Numbered from the stretch's first letter, positions 9,407-19,112 are shown. The stretch is 64,000 nucleotides of DNA from Novosphingobium resinovorum (GCF_001742225.1 NZ_CP017075.1:3316001-3380000); one strand, 5' to 3'. The notes: generated by a model from the letters alone, not told the origin. Translations and numbers: made by a program.

Positions 9407-10717
9407 ATGAACCGCAAGATTTTTGCCAAGGTTTCCGGCGGAATTGGTGCGACGCTCGCGTCGCTAGCCGTTTCCACCGCCGCCTTCGCCCAGGACGCCG
9501 TGCCGACCGTCGACAAGGGCGACACCGCCTGGATGATGACGTCCACCGTCCTCGTCTTCCTGATGATCCTCCCCGGCCTCGCGCTGTTCTACGGCGGTCT
9601 GACCCGCTCGAAGAACATGCTCTCGACCATGACGCAGATCGGCGCCGCGGCCTCGCTCGCCATGCTCATCTGGGTCATGTACGGCTACTCGATGGCCTTC
9701 GGTGAGGGTGGCAATGCCTTCGTCGCCGGCTTCGGCAAGGCGTTCCTCGCAGGCGTCACCCCCGATTCGGTCTCGGGCACCATTCCCGAGTATGTCTTCG
9801 CCTGCTTCCAGATGACCTTCGCCGCGATCACCGTCGCGCTGGTGCTGGGCTCCACGGTCGAGCGTATCAAGTTCTCGGCGGTCATGGTCTTCGCGGTCGT
9901 CTGGCTGACGATCGTGTACTTCCCGATCGCGCACATGGTCTGGGCTCCGACCGGCTACTTCTTCGGCCTCGGCGCGCTCGACTACGCGGGCGGCACCGTC
10001 GTCCACATCAACGCCGGTGTCTCGGCGCTGGTCGCCGCGATCATCCTCGGCAAGCGCAAGGGCTTCCCGGCCGAGCCGATGCCGCCGCACTCGCTGACGC
10101 TCACCATGGTCGGCACCGGCCTGCTGTGGGTGGGCTGGTTCGGCTTCAATGCCGGTTCGGCGCTCTCGGCCAACGGCGCGGCCTCGCTCGCCATGATCAA
10201 CACTTTCGTCGCCACCGCTTCGGCAGGTCTGTTCTGGATGCTCGCCGAGCGTCTGGCGGGTCACAAGGGTTCGGCCCTGGGCTTCTGCTCGGGCGTCGTC
10301 GCCGGTCTCGTCGCGGTCACCCCGGCAGCGGGCAACTCCGGTCCGTTTGGTGCCATCATCCTGGGCGCTGTGGCTTCGATCATCTGCTTCTTCGCGGTCA
10401 GCAAGCTCAAGCCGATGCTCGGCTATGACGACGCGCTCGATGCATTCGGCGTCCACGGCATCGGCGGTATCGTCGGCGCCATCGGCACCGGCATCGTCTA
10501 TGCCCCGTCGCTCGGCGGCCCCGGCAAGGCGGACTTCGCCATCGGCCCGCAGCTGGTGATCCAGATCGAGGCGGTCCTCGCCACCGTGGTCCTCGCAACC
10601 GTGGGCACCGTGATCGCGATCTTCATCGCCAAGGCAGTCACCGGCCTGCGCGTCACTCCCGAAGTCGAAGCCGACGGCCTCGACATCGGCGAGCACGGCG
10701 AGCGCGCCTACAACTAA
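9407..10717 (+). CDS. amtB: Ammonium transporter AmtB
   Basis: Trimeric inner-membrane channel for ammonium uptake, closed by GlnK when nitrogen is sufficient. 436 aa. An N-terminal signal peptide (about 29 residues, ending STAAFAQD) is typical of proteobacterial Amt proteins. About eleven hydrophobic segments follow, with family patterns PGLALFYGGL, YFPIAHMVW and DALDAFGVHGIGG, which hold the twin pore histidines. It is flanked on both sides by PII genes and followed by a strong terminator. Confidence 0.95.
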   Translation: MNRKIFAKVSGGIGATLASLAVSTAAFAQDAVPTVDKGDTAWMMTSTVLVFLMILPGLALFYGGLTRSKNMLSTMTQIGAAASLAMLIWVMYGYSMAFGEGGNAFVAGFGKAFLAGVTPDSVSGTIPEYVFACFQMTFAAITVALVLGSTVERIKFSAVMVFAVVWLTIVYFPIAHMVWAPTGYFFGLGALDYAGGTVVHINAGVSALVAAIILGKRKGFPAEPMPPHSLTLTMVGTGLLWVGWFGFNAGSALSANGAASLAMINTFVATASAGLFWMLAERLAGHKGSALGFCSGVVAGLVAVTPAAGNSGPFGAIILGAVASIICFFAVSKLKPMLGYDDALDAFGVHGIGGIVGAIGTGIVYAPSLGGPGKADFAIGPQLVIQIEAVLATVVLATVGTVIAIFIAKAVTGLRVTPEVEADGLDIGEHGERAYN

Positions 10718-10808
10718 GAATCTCCAGTTTGGCGGCGGCGGGAACTTCCTCCTCTCCTCCCTCCCGTCGTCGCCAACCGATGTTCCTCCTGCGAACACAA
10801 CCTTCAAA

Positions 10809-10840
10809 GGGCCGGAGCCAGCCGCTCCGGCCCCTTTTTT
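10809..10840 (+). terminator. Rho-independent terminator after amtB
   Basis: 10-bp stem GGGCCGGAGC / GCTCCGGCCC with a 5-nt loop, followed by six T. It separates glnK-amtB from the second PII gene, which therefore probably needs its own promoter or readthrough. Confidence 0.88.
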
Positions 10841-10895
10841 ATGCATGCGACTTGTGGGATGCTGCGCCTGCGGGGCGGCAAGTGGGGGAACGCGC

Positions 10896-11234
10896 ATGAA
10901 GTACGTCACGGCCATCATCAAGCCGTTCAAGTTCACCGAAGTGAAGGAGGCGCTGGCTGCTTCCGGCGTGTCCGGCCTGACGGTGTCGGAAGTCAGCGGG
11001 CACGGTCGCCAGAAAGGGCAGACCGAAGTCTATCGCGGCGCCGAATATGCCTCAAGCATGTTGCCCAAGCTACGGCTTGAGATCGCGGTGACCGACGAGA
11101 TGGCGCCGCGCATCGTCGAGATCATCCGTGCGCACGCCAACAACGACGAGATCGGTGATGGCAAGATCTTCGTGTTTCCCCTCGACCGCGCCGTGCGAAT
11201 CCGCACCGGCGAACAGGGTGACGACGCGCTCTAG
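10896..11234 (+). CDS. glnK: PII nitrogen regulatory protein (second copy)
   Basis: Second PII paralogue, 112 aa from the ATG at 10896 with a GTGGGGGAA ribosome-binding region; an upstream in-frame ATG would add a non-conserved 17 residues. The T-loop GQTEVYRGAEY keeps Tyr51, and GDGKIFV and VRIRTGE are intact. Differences from the first copy cluster near the T-loop base (SGHGRQ versus KGFGRQ) and in the middle of the protein. It may control a different partner or act as a back-up gate for AmtB. No sigma-54 site was seen just upstream. Confidence 0.93.
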   Translation: MKYVTAIIKPFKFTEVKEALAASGVSGLTVSEVSGHGRQKGQTEVYRGAEYASSMLPKLRLEIAVTDEMAPRIVEIIRAHANNDEIGDGKIFVFPLDRAVRIRTGEQGDDAL

Positions 11235-11282
11235 TTGTTGGTAGCGCCCTGATCATGGCCCGTCCGTGCGGGCGTATTCGGC

Positions 11283-11708
11283 TTATCGTCCGGCGGACAG
11301 CATCTCGATCAACTGGCGCACCGGGCTGACGTCATAACCCGCACCGGCTGCCTTCGAGGCGATCACCGCCGGGCTGTCACCGGCCTTGGCGCGGGCCAGC
11401 GCCCACAACAGCGTCGAGCGCGTGCCCGAGCGGCAATAGGCGAGCACCGGCCCCTCGACGTCGAGGGCCTGCTCCATTGCATCGACCTGCGCCTGGCTGA
11501 ACCCTGCGTGAGTCACGGGAATCGCGACGTAGTCGATTCCCGCTTCCCGGGCCGCCGCTGCGATGGCGTCGCCGGGGGTCTGGTCCTCGCTCTCGCCTTC
11601 GGGGCGATTGTTGACGATCCGTACGATTCCCAGTGCCTTGGCCTCGGCGATCATGGCGACGTCGATCTGCGGGCTGGCGAAGACGGTCTCGGTAATCTGG
11701 CGGAACAT
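11283..11708 (-). CDS. TIGR01244/DUF442-type phosphatase-like protein
   Basis: Small phosphatase/sulfurtransferase-like protein of the Blh N-terminal family, 141 aa from the ATG at 11708 (MFRQITETVFASPQI). The catalytic loop CRSGTRS matches the C-X5-R dual-specificity phosphatase signature, preceded by the conserved IVNNRPEGE. Family members occur alone or fused to metallo-beta-lactamase-fold persulfide dioxygenases; this is the stand-alone form. Its physiological substrate is not known. It converges on the second PII gene. Confidence 0.82.
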   Translation of the reverse strand: MFRQITETVFASPQIDVAMIAEAKALGIVRIVNNRPEGESEDQTPGDAIAAAAREAGIDYVAIPVTHAGFSQAQVDAMEQALDVEGPVLAYCRSGTRSTLLWALARAKAGDSPAVIASKAAGAGYDVSPVRQLIEMLSAGR

Positions 11709-11993
11709 CTGCGCATTCTCCCGTATTCGAGCGGCCGGGCGGTGCCGGAAACCGGCCTTCAAGACGCTTCGAGGCGCCGAGGCAAGCCCATTCGTCGCTT
11801 AAAAACCGCCAATTCGTCGCGAAGCGCTGCAAAGACCTCGCATTTCCGTTCGCCATCGCGTTTGGAGTCGTGTAAGAGTCATGTTCGCAGGAGAGGGTCG
11901 GGCCTTAGCCCGGCCGCTTGCCTGACGTTTGGCGTGGATCGTCCGCCCGCCTGACGAATACTTCTGGGGCGCAGCGAAGGTACGCTAGTAGAC

Positions 11994-12788
11994 ATGGGTT
12001 TTGATAGAGGTCGTCGCGGAAGGGGACGCGACAATAAGCGGGGCGGAGAAGACGAGTTCGATCCGTTCTACGCTGGTGGCGGAGATCGCTTCGGCGGCGG
12101 TGATCGCGGCGGCTTCGGCGGCGGCGGCTTCGGTGGCGGCGACCGTTTCAGCGGTGGTGGCGGCTTCGGCGGCGGTGATCGCGGCGGCTTCGGCGGCGGC
12201 GGGGGCGGCTTCGGCGGTGGCAACCGTGGCGGCGGCTTCGGCGGCGGCGGTGGCGGCGGCTTTGGTGGTCGCGGCGGCGGCGGCGGTGGCGGTATGCCCG
12301 CGCAGGTCGTCGGCCAGGGCAAGGGCGTCGTGAAGTTCTTCAACGCAGCCAAGGGCTTCGGCTTCATCCAGCGCGACGAAGGCGGCGACGATGTGTTCGT
12401 GCACATCAGCTCGGTCGAGCGTGCCGGCCTCGAAGGTCTGGCCGAAGGCCAGCAGCTCGAATTCCAGCTCGTCGATCGCGGTGGCAAGGTATCGGCAACC
12501 GACCTCGTGGTCGTTGGCGATGTGATCCCCGTCGCCAAGCGCGAGCCGGCGCCGCAGCGCCAGCTCACCGGCGAGAAGGCTACCGGCACGGTCAAGTTCT
12601 TCAACTCCATGAAGGGCTTCGGCTTCATCACTCGTGATGACGGCCAGCCGGACGCATTCGTGCACATCAGTGCGGTCGAGCGCTCGGGCATGTCCGGCCT
12701 CAACGAAGGCGATCAGGTTGAGTTCGACATCGAGGTCGATCGACGAGGCAAGTACTCGGCGGTCAACCTGCAGCCGCGTCAGGGTTGA
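11994..12788 (+). CDS. Glycine-rich protein with two cold-shock domains
   Basis: Predicted RNA/ssDNA-binding protein, 264 aa. Residues 1-100 are a low-complexity domain rich in Gly with interspersed Phe, Arg and Asp ([16 protein letters not shown]). Two cold-shock domains follow at about 108-172 and 192-262. Each has RNP1 (KGFGFI) and RNP2 (VFVHIS, AFVHIS). An ordinary bacterial Csp is a single ~70-aa domain, and double-CSD proteins are common in alphaproteobacteria, but a ~100-residue N-terminal Gly-rich arm is notable. It may act as an RNA chaperone or form condensates (inference). A terminator-like hairpin follows. Confidence 0.88.
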   Translation: MGFDRGRRGRGRDNKRGGEDEFDPFYAGGGDRFGGGDRGGFGGGGFGGGDRFSGGGGFGGGDRGGFGGGGGGFGGGNRGGGFGGGGGGGFGGRGGGGGGGMPAQVVGQGKGVVKFFNAAKGFGFIQRDEGGDDVFVHISSVERAGLEGLAEGQQLEFQLVDRGGKVSATDLVVVGDVIPVAKREPAPQRQLTGEKATGTVKFFNSMKGFGFITRDDGQPDAFVHISAVERSGMSGLNEGDQVEFDIEVDRRGKYSAVNLQPRQG

Positions 12789-12863
12789 TCCTGCCTGCAC
12801 TCCTCCCGGCCAGAACTCCTTAAGGACGTTTGACCCGGAGGCTGCAAACATCTAAACGCGCGC

Positions 12864-12898
12864 AAATGGCGGTCCGGTAGGGCCGCCATTTGTCGTTT
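12864..12898 (+). terminator. Stem-loop terminator after the cold-shock gene
   Basis: 12-bp stem (AAATGGCGG then TCC, pairing with GGG then CCGCCATTT) with a GGTA loop, followed by TGTCGTTT. A weak T-tract makes this likely but not certain as an intrinsic terminator. Confidence 0.65.
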
Positions 12899-12976
12899 GC
12901 GATCTTCAAAGCGAGATTTCTCTAAGGCCCGCCAAGACCCGCGTTCTGGGGGCTCGATTCTGCAAGGAATGCCGAC

Positions 12977-14167
12977 ATGTCCATTACCCCGCTGATGCCC
13001 GTATATCCCCGGTGCGGCGTGCGTCCCGTTCGCGGCGAACACTGCCATCTCATCAGCGAGGACGGTCGCCGTTTCCTCGACTTCGCCAGCGGCATCGCGG
13101 TGAACGCGCTCGGCCATTCGCATCCCGGCCTCGTCGGCGCGATCCAGAAGCAGGCCGAGACGCTGATGCACGTCTCCAACCTCTATGGCAGTCCGCAGGG
13201 TGAGGCCGTGGCGAAGCGTCTCGTCGATCTGACGTTCGCGGACACGGTGTTCTTCACCAATTCGGGCGCCGAGGCGGTGGAGTGCGCGATGAAGACTGCG
13301 CGCGCCTATCACCAGTCGGTCGGCAACGACCAGAAGTACGAGTTGATCACCTTCAACCAGGCCTTCCACGGCCGCACGATGGCCACGATCAGCGCTTCCA
13401 GCCAGGAGAAGATGCACAAGGGCTTCCTACCCTTGCTGCCCGGCTTCAAGTACGTCGAATTCAATGATCTGGAGGCTGCGAAGGCCGCGATCGGTCCGAA
13501 CACGGCAGGCTTCATGGTCGAGCCGATCCAGGGCGAGGGCGGCATCCGCATCGCCACCGACGAATTCCTGCAGGGCCTGCGTGCGCTGTGCGACGAGCAT
13601 GACCTCATGCTGATCCTCGACGAAGTGCAGAGCGGCGTCGGCCGCGCCGGGACTTTCTTCGCCTATGAGCAGTACGGCATCGAGCCGGACATCATGGCGA
13701 CCGCCAAGGGCATCGGCGGCGGCTTCCCGGTCGGCGCCTGCCTCGCCACCGAGAAGGCGGCGCGCGGCATGGTCGCGGGCACGCATGGCTCGACGTACGG
13801 CGGCAACCCCTTCGCCATGGCGGCGATCGGCGCGATCCTCGACGTGATCCCGGACGAGGCCTTCCTTGCCGACGTGCGCGCCAAAGGCGAGCGGATCAAG
13901 GCTCGCCTTGAGCAGTTCATCGGCAACTATCCCGACCTCTTCGAACTGGTGCGCGGGCGCGGCCTGTTCATCGGCCTCAAGATGAAGGTCGAGCCGCGCG
14001 CCTTCGTGGCGCACATGCGCGACAACCACGGGCTGCTCACCGTCTCGGCGGGCGACAACGTGGTGCGCGTGCTGCCCCCGCTCGTCATCGACGACAGCCA
14101 CATCGACGAGTTCATGGAAAAGCTCTCCGCCGCAGCGGCGGACTACAAGATCGAAGCGAGCGTGTGA
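12977..14167 (+). CDS. argD: Acetylornithine aminotransferase
   Basis: PLP-dependent class III aminotransferase of arginine synthesis (N-acetylglutamate semialdehyde to N-acetylornithine). 396 aa. [10 protein letters not shown] binds the cofactor phosphate, LDEVQSG holds the Asp (about 215) that pairs with the PLP ring nitrogen, and [14 protein letters not shown] holds the catalytic Lys (about 244). The stop overlaps the argF start by one base, so the two are co-translated. Related enzymes may also serve as N-succinyl-diaminopimelate aminotransferase. Confidence 0.93.
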   Translation: MSITPLMPVYPRCGVRPVRGEHCHLISEDGRRFLDFASGIAVNALGHSHPGLVGAIQKQAETLMHVSNLYGSPQGEAVAKRLVDLTFADTVFFTNSGAEAVECAMKTARAYHQSVGNDQKYELITFNQAFHGRTMATISASSQEKMHKGFLPLLPGFKYVEFNDLEAAKAAIGPNTAGFMVEPIQGEGGIRIATDEFLQGLRALCDEHDLMLILDEVQSGVGRAGTFFAYEQYGIEPDIMATAKGIGGGFPVGACLATEKAARGMVAGTHGSTYGGNPFAMAAIGAILDVIPDEAFLADVRAKGERIKARLEQFIGNYPDLFELVRGRGLFIGLKMKVEPRAFVAHMRDNHGLLTVSAGDNVVRVLPPLVIDDSHIDEFMEKLSAAAADYKIEASV

Positions 14168-15090
14168 TGAAGGATTTCCTGAGTCTGTCCGATGCGGGCG
14201 GCGATACCCTCGCCGCCATGATCAACGACGCGATCGACCGGAAGGCGGCGCGCGCGGGCTGTGCCAAGGGCCGTGCCGACGCCGATGCGCCGCTTGCCGG
14301 GCACACGCTCGCGATGATCTTTGAGAAGAACTCCACCCGCACCCGCGTCTCGTTCGACATGGCGATGCGCCAGCTTGGAGGCTCGGCGCTGATCCTGGAG
14401 GCAGGTTCCACGCAGATCGGTCGCGGCGAATCGATCGCTGACACCGCCCGCGTTCTCAGCCGCATGGTCGACGCGATCATGATTCGCACCGACGACCACG
14501 CCAAGATCGAGGAACTGGCGCATTACGCCGACGTCCCCGTCATCAACGGCCTGACCGACCTGTCGCACCCGTGCCAGATCGTCGCTGACCTGCTGACGAT
14601 TGTGGAGCACGGCCACGCGCTGCCCGGCCTCCAACTGGCGTGGCTGGGTGACGGCAACAACGTCGCCAACTCGCTGATCGAGGCGGCGGGGCTGATGAAG
14701 TTCACCATCCGCATCGGCGGCCCGGCGGGCTACGAGCCGGACGCCGGTTTCATCGCGCGCTGCCGCGAGGCCGGGGGCGAAGTCATCCTCACCAACGACC
14801 CGCACGAGGCTGTGGCCGGGGCGCAGGTCGTGGTCACCGACACCTGGGTCTCGATGGGCCAGCCGGGCGGCGAGCAACACGTTGCGGCGATGCAGCCCTA
14901 TCAGGTCAATGCCGCGCTGATGGCCGCTGCCCGCCCCAAGGCGACCTTCCTCCACTGCTTGCCCGCGCACCGCAATGAGGAAGTGACCGACGAGGTCATG
15001 GATGGTCCGCAGTCGGCGGTGTGGGACGAAGCCGAGAACCGCATCCACGGTCAGAAGTCGGTCCTGCTCTGGGCGCTCGGCAAGCTGTGA
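14167..15090 (+). CDS. argF: Ornithine carbamoyltransferase
   Basis: Makes citrulline from ornithine and carbamoyl phosphate. 307 aa. The carbamoyl-phosphate loop [10 protein letters not shown], the HPCQ motif ([12 protein letters not shown]), and the C-terminal ornithine-binding Cys loop [13 protein letters not shown] are all present. A GTG at 14164 is in frame, but the ATG at 14167 overlapping the argD stop (TGATG) gives the conserved N-terminus. It is the middle gene of argD-argF-hslO. Confidence 0.94.
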   Translation: MKDFLSLSDAGGDTLAAMINDAIDRKAARAGCAKGRADADAPLAGHTLAMIFEKNSTRTRVSFDMAMRQLGGSALILEAGSTQIGRGESIADTARVLSRMVDAIMIRTDDHAKIEELAHYADVPVINGLTDLSHPCQIVADLLTIVEHGHALPGLQLAWLGDGNNVANSLIEAAGLMKFTIRIGGPAGYEPDAGFIARCREAGGEVILTNDPHEAVAGAQVVVTDTWVSMGQPGGEQHVAAMQPYQVNAALMAAARPKATFLHCLPAHRNEEVTDEVMDGPQSAVWDEAENRIHGQKSVLLWALGKL

Positions 15091-15992
15091 TCGAGGACGA
15101 CCTGCTGCGCGACGATACCGGCTTCGACCGAGTCCTGTCGTTCACCGTGCCCGCGCGCCATGTGCGCGGGCGCATGGTGCGGCTTGGCCCGGTGCTGGAG
15201 ACGGTGCTGTCGGCGCATGACTATCCCAAGGTCGTCAAGCATGTGCTGGCCGAGGCGCTGGTGCTGACCGCGCTGATGGGCTCGCTGCTCAAGGACGAGA
15301 ACGCCCAGCTGACGTTCCAGGCGCAGGCCGAGGGCGGCGCGGTGGACCTGCTGGTCTGCGACTATCGCAACGGGGAACTGCGCGGCTATCTGCGCCACGA
15401 TCCGGAGATGGTCGGGGCGCTGGAGGAGGACTGCTCGCTCGAGACGATGTTCGGCAAGGGCTTCCTGGCGATCACCTTCGACCTTGCGACCAGTGGCGAA
15501 CGCTATCAGGGCATCGTGCCGCTGGAAGGCGCGTCGCTTGCGCATGCCTGCGAGAGCTATTTCGCGCAGTCGGAGCAGCTGCCGACGCTGATCCGTATCG
15601 CGGTCCGCTCGAACGGGCCGCGCTGCGTCGCGGGCGGCATGCTCGTGCAGCATTTCCCCGACGGCGAGGAAGGCCGTGAACGCCTGCACGTCAAGGAAGA
15701 CCATCCGGACTGGGAGCATGTCGCGATCCTGTCTGGAACGGTGCAGGCCGCCGAACTGGTCGATCCGGTGCTGACGCTGGAGGAACTGGCGTGGCGCCTG
15801 TTCCACGAGGAAAGCGAAGTACGGGTTGAACCTTTGCTTCCGCTGAGCCGTGGCTGCCGTTGCACCGTCGAGCATTATCGCTCGATCCTGTCCAAGTTCC
15901 CCGAGGATCAGCTGGAGGACATGCGCGACGACGATGGGCACATCCCGGTCGATTGCGCGTTCTGTTCCAAGGTTCTGCGCGTCCCGGCCTGA
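15087..15992 (+). CDS. hslO: Redox-regulated chaperone Hsp33
   Basis: Holdase chaperone activated by oxidation of a zinc centre. 301 aa from the GTG at 15087, which overlaps the argF stop (GTGA). The C-terminal redox switch is present as CRC near residue 255 and CAFC near 293, matching CXC...CXXC. The N-terminal domain ([16 protein letters not shown]) is of the alphaproteobacterial type. Placement after argF is typical of this class. Confidence 0.92.
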   Translation: MIEDDLLRDDTGFDRVLSFTVPARHVRGRMVRLGPVLETVLSAHDYPKVVKHVLAEALVLTALMGSLLKDENAQLTFQAQAEGGAVDLLVCDYRNGELRGYLRHDPEMVGALEEDCSLETMFGKGFLAITFDLATSGERYQGIVPLEGASLAHACESYFAQSEQLPTLIRIAVRSNGPRCVAGGMLVQHFPDGEEGRERLHVKEDHPDWEHVAILSGTVQAAELVDPVLTLEELAWRLFHEESEVRVEPLLPLSRGCRCTVEHYRSILSKFPEDQLEDMRDDDGHIPVDCAFCSKVLRVPA

Positions 15993-16098
15993 GTAGCACA
16001 AGCGAGCGTCATACTCTCGCCACACCTATGAGTGACTTGAAATCCGGGGCGCCCCTGCCGATGTTGTGAGCGGCGGGACGTTTTCAGGGTGCGACGGA

Positions 16099-16500
16099 AT
16101 GTTTTCGAAGTCTTCTCTTGCAGTGTTTGGACTGGCCGCCTGTGTAGCGGCAGCACTGCCGGCTTACGCGCAGCAGCAGTCATTGGGCATGCTCGATGCA
16201 TTGGCACACGGTGGCTGGGAACTGCGCGAGCGCGGTGGTCCGGTGCGCAACATCTGCCTCGACAGTGGACGTCGGCTGATCCAGCTGCGCCATCCGGGGG
16301 CATCGTGCAGCACTGTCGTGGTCGAGGACAAGGCCGATCAGGTCACCGTGCAGTACACCTGTCGCGGACAGGGCTATGGCCGCACGCAGATCCGGCGTGA
16401 GACCGATGGCCTGGTTCAGATCGACAGCCAGGGCATCGTCAACGGCCTGCCTTTCGCGTTTTCCGCCGAAGGGCGCCGCACGGGCGATTGCCGCAGCTGA
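16099..16500 (+). CDS. Exported DUF3617-like protein, function unknown
   Basis: Small secreted protein, 133 aa. A signal peptide of about 25 residues ends LPAYAQQ. The mature part has GGWELRERGGP, ICLDSGRRLIQLRH, and a later cysteine followed by VVVEDKADQVTVQYTCRG, so three or four cysteines could form disulfides in the periplasm. The pattern (WELRE, then ICL, then C..Y.CRG, then EGRRTG.C) resembles DUF3617 proteins of sphingomonads. The ATG at 16099 gives the best signal peptide. No function is known. Confidence 0.72.
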   Translation: MFSKSSLAVFGLAACVAAALPAYAQQQSLGMLDALAHGGWELRERGGPVRNICLDSGRRLIQLRHPGASCSTVVVEDKADQVTVQYTCRGQGYGRTQIRRETDGLVQIDSQGIVNGLPFAFSAEGRRTGDCRS

Positions 16501-16565
16501 GTCTGCCGAAGACCTTGCGCATTTGATCGTTGTCGTCGCGGCGTCAGGGGCGTAGCGGGGCAGTC

Positions 16566-17273
16566 ATGCATGAAGAGACAACCCCGCAGCCGGGCTCGGC
16601 TGCTCCGCAGGCCGTGGTGCTGCTTTCCGGCGGCCTCGATTCCATGGTCTGTGCCGGGATCGCGCGTGAACGCGGCTTCGCGGTCAATGCGCTGACCATC
16701 GACTACAACCAGCGGCACCGGCGCGAACTGGACGCGGCGGCCGAGATCGCCAGCTTCGTGGGGGCGCAGCGTCATGTGGTGCTGCCGCTCGATCTGCGGC
16801 GCTTCGGCGGCTCGGCGCTGACCGACGACATCGCCGTGCCCAAGGACGGCGTCGGCGAGGATATTCCGGTCACTTACGTGCCCGCGCGCAACCTCGTGTT
16901 CCTGTCGCTGACACTGGCCTGGGCGGAGGCGATCGGCGCCAACGACATCTTCATCGGCGTCAACGCGCTGGACTACTCGGGCTACCCGGATTGCCGCCCG
17001 GAGTTCATCTCGGCTTTCGAGAACATCGCTACGTTGGCGACCAAGGCCGGGGATGAGGGGCAGAAGCTGCGCATCCACGCGCCGCTCCAGTTCATGAGCA
17101 AGGCCGACATCGCCCGCGAGACGGACCGTCTGGGCCTCAATCCCGGCATGAGCTGGTCGTGCTACGACCCCCAGCCGGACGGGCGTGCTTGTGGTCTGTG
17201 CGACAGTTGCCGCCTGCGCAAGGGTGGCTTCGAGGAAGCCGGGCTCACCGATCCGACGCCTTACGCGGCCTGA
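16566..17273 (+). CDS. queC: 7-cyano-7-deazaguanine synthase
   Basis: Converts 7-carboxy-7-deazaguanine to preQ0 in queuosine tRNA modification. 235 aa. The PP-loop SGGLDSMVCA lies at about residues 20-30, the middle motif is YVPARNLVFLSL, and a C-terminal zinc site is formed by SCYDP plus CGLCDSC. The N-terminal ~15 residues (MHEETTPQPGSAAPQ) are an unconserved extension. Two back-to-back terminators follow. Confidence 0.95.
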   Translation: MHEETTPQPGSAAPQAVVLLSGGLDSMVCAGIARERGFAVNALTIDYNQRHRRELDAAAEIASFVGAQRHVVLPLDLRRFGGSALTDDIAVPKDGVGEDIPVTYVPARNLVFLSLTLAWAEAIGANDIFIGVNALDYSGYPDCRPEFISAFENIATLATKAGDEGQKLRIHAPLQFMSKADIARETDRLGLNPGMSWSCYDPQPDGRACGLCDSCRLRKGGFEEAGLTDPTPYAA

Positions 17274-17294
17274 TCTTCAAGCCCCGTACAAACG

Positions 17295-17326
17295 AAAGCC
17301 CGACGAGCGATCTTGCCGGGCTTTTT
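17295..17326 (+). terminator. Rho-independent terminator after queC
   Basis: 8-bp stem AAAGCCCG / CGGGCTTT with a 14-nt loop, running into TTTTTC. Confidence 0.78.
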
Positions 17327-17360
17327 CGTGTCTGGAAGGCGGCTCGCGTAACGCGGGCAA

Positions 17361-17391
17361 AAGAAAAGGGGGCCGGATTGCTCCGACCCCC
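17361..17391 (-). terminator. Rho-independent terminator of the OmpA-family gene
   Basis: Read on the minus strand: GGGGGTCGGA-GCAA-TCCGGCCCCC, a 10-bp stem with one mismatch, followed by TTTTCTTTT. It lies 24 bp after the ompA-like stop. Confidence 0.85.
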
Positions 17392-17415
17392 CGATCTTGT
17401 ACCGTTGCCGGTCGC

Positions 17416-18429
17416 TTACATGCCCGAACCCGGACCGTAAGTGATCTCGACGCGACGGTTCTGCAGCTCGCGCACGCCGTCCGCGGTCGGAACGCGCGGG
17501 TTGGCTTCACCGAACGCCTGGCTCGAGATCGAGCCATCGGGGATGCCGTGGCTGGTCAGGTACGAACGGACCGAAGCGTTACGACGCTCCGACAGGCCCA
17601 TGTTGTACTTCGGCGTACCCGAACGGTCGGTGTAGCCGGCCAGCATGATCGGCACGCTGTCGCAGTTCGCGTAGGCGCTGACGGCGCTGTCGAGAATGGT
17701 CGAAGCTTCCGGCGTGATGTCCGACTTATCCCAGTCGAAGAACACGATGTACGGACCCTTGTTGCAGACCGGAGCCGGCGGCGGGGGCGGAGGAGGCGGC
17801 GGCGGGGGCGGCGGCGGGGGCGGCGGGGGCGGCGGCGGAGCAGCCGGTTCGCCGAAGTTGTACGCCAGGGTGCCGAGCAGCGAGTGCGAACGCCAGCGGG
17901 TGCTGATGTTCTCACCGGCCGGGCCGACCAGGTCGACGTTCGACACGTTCATGAAGCGATACTTCAGACCCACATCCCAGTGCGAGCTGATCGGAGCACG
18001 GATGCCCGCGATTGCCTGCCATGCGAAGCCGGTGTCCGAATCGTCGATCACGTCAGCGTGGACGCGAGCGACACCGGCACCACCGCCGACGAAGCCCTGC
18101 AGGCCGTCGTCCGGACCGAAGTCCAGAAGGCCGTTGACCATGAACGACAGGTTGCTGACGTCAGCGCCGCCGGAGTTCTTGATCGCAGCCTGGCGATAGC
18201 TGGCTTCGGTTTCGAGACGGAACGGACCGAAGTCGTAACCGAGCACGCCGCCGCCGTCGAAGCCCTTCTTGAAGTCGATCGTGGTGCTGGTACCGTCAAC
18301 GACAGTGTCAGCGTCTTCGACGATCATGCCACCGAAGTCGAGTTCGAGATACCACGACTTGTCGCGCGCCAGCGCGGGAGTGGCGAAGGCGGTCGAAGCC
18401 AGCGCCAGTCCAAGGACGAGTTTCCTCAT
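17416..18429 (-). CDS. OmpA-family outer-membrane protein with polyproline linker
   Basis: Outer-membrane porin-like protein that tethers the envelope to peptidoglycan. 337 aa. Signal peptide ~21 residues (ending TPALARD), then an eight-stranded beta-barrel of about 170 residues (patterns FGGVLGYDF-like and WDVGLKYRFMNV). Next comes a linker of about 21 consecutive prolines, then an OmpA domain (VFFDWDKSDITPEA, LAGYTDRSG, NMGLSERRNASVRSYL, NRRVEITYG) that binds diaminopimelate. A good RBS (TAGGGGAAACGT) precedes the ATG. The polyproline run is encoded almost wholly by CCG/CCC codons and is a likely site of length variation. Confidence 0.9.
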   Translation of the reverse strand: MRKLVLGLALASTAFATPALARDKSWYLELDFGGMIVEDADTVVDGTSTTIDFKKGFDGGGVLGYDFGPFRLETEASYRQAAIKNSGGADVSNLSFMVNGLLDFGPDDGLQGFVGGGAGVARVHADVIDDSDTGFAWQAIAGIRAPISSHWDVGLKYRFMNVSNVDLVGPAGENISTRWRSHSLLGTLAYNFGEPAAPPPPPPPPPPPPPPPPPPPPPAPVCNKGPYIVFFDWDKSDITPEASTILDSAVSAYANCDSVPIMLAGYTDRSGTPKYNMGLSERRNASVRSYLTSHGIPDGSISSQAFGEANPRVPTADGVRELQNRRVEITYGPGSGM

Positions 18430-18618
18430 ACGTTTCCCCTACAAAGAGATTTGGAGCCACCGAGTGCGAGAGTGTCTAACCCCTTGGCTTTACGTGTGCA
18501 AGCGCACATTGAGCGCGACTGTTGCAAATTTGTCGCGTTTGCGGGGGCTTGGGAGGTTGTTGCGCCCTCACTATCCAGAATCAGCAACACCTCTGCAACC
18601 CCTGTTTCCTTGCGCACG

Positions 18619-19077
18619 TCAAACCGAGGGCAGAATACCCAAGGCCTGGAGAGCCGCGATCAGATCGTTGATCGCGGTCCGAGCCTCCCCATCAACACTC
18701 GTCCCGCCAAGTGGTTCCACGGGGAGCGAACCTTTTCTCCAGAAACCGAAAAACAGCATTTCGGCCCCGCGCGAGGCATCGAAGACGCGCAGCCCGTCGC
18801 GGGGAGCTACGAAGGCCCAGCCGCCGCCGCGGCGCAGCGCGACGGCACCGTCCTGCCCGGACCATTCGCGGGTAGCGCCCGAAGCGACGATCCAGGCATC
18901 GTTTTCCAGGGAATTTTCCGGAGGCGTCGCCGCTTCGCCGAGCACCAGGCAGTGCATCAATGCATCACTCAGCAGAAGTGCCTCGTTGACGAAGGCTTCC
19001 TTATGGGCCTGCCCGGAATGGAGTAGCGGCAAGGCGAAGCGAGGGCTGGCATCGGTGAAATTCAGCAGTTCGGGCAT
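18619..19077 (-). CDS. GTA-locus DUF2793 protein
   Basis: Probable structural or fibre-associated protein at the 3' end of the gene transfer agent operon. 152 aa. The N-terminus (LPLLHSGQAHKEAFVNEALLLSD) matches the DUF2793 pattern seen at this position in alphaproteobacterial GTA loci. Aromatic-rich strands (GGGWAFVAPRDGLRVFD) suggest a beta-rich carbohydrate- or surface-contacting domain. The usual C-terminal extension of longer homologues is absent. It follows the hub gene by 35 bp. Confidence 0.75.
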   Translation of the reverse strand: MPELLNFTDASPRFALPLLHSGQAHKEAFVNEALLLSDALMHCLVLGEAATPPENSLENDAWIVASGATREWSGQDGAVALRRGGGWAFVAPRDGLRVFDASRGAEMLFFGFWRKGSLPVEPLGGTSVDGEARTAINDLIAALQALGILPSV

Positions 19078-19112
19078 GGCGGATCTCCGTGGGTTTCGGT
19101 CAGGGCCGTTCG

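Noticed and set aside
9464..10936. 490-codon minus-strand frame over amtB
   Set aside because: Shadow of a GC-rich membrane protein gene; composition is typical of antisense frames and no motif is present.
12040..12300. DNA tandem repeat or CRISPR-like signal in the GGCGGC-rich tract
   Set aside because: It is the in-frame coding sequence of the glycine-rich arm of the cold-shock protein.
17185..19026. 613-codon plus-strand frame over the OmpA-like and DUF2793 genes
   Set aside because: Antisense to two well-supported genes and both terminators; contains no recognisable domain.
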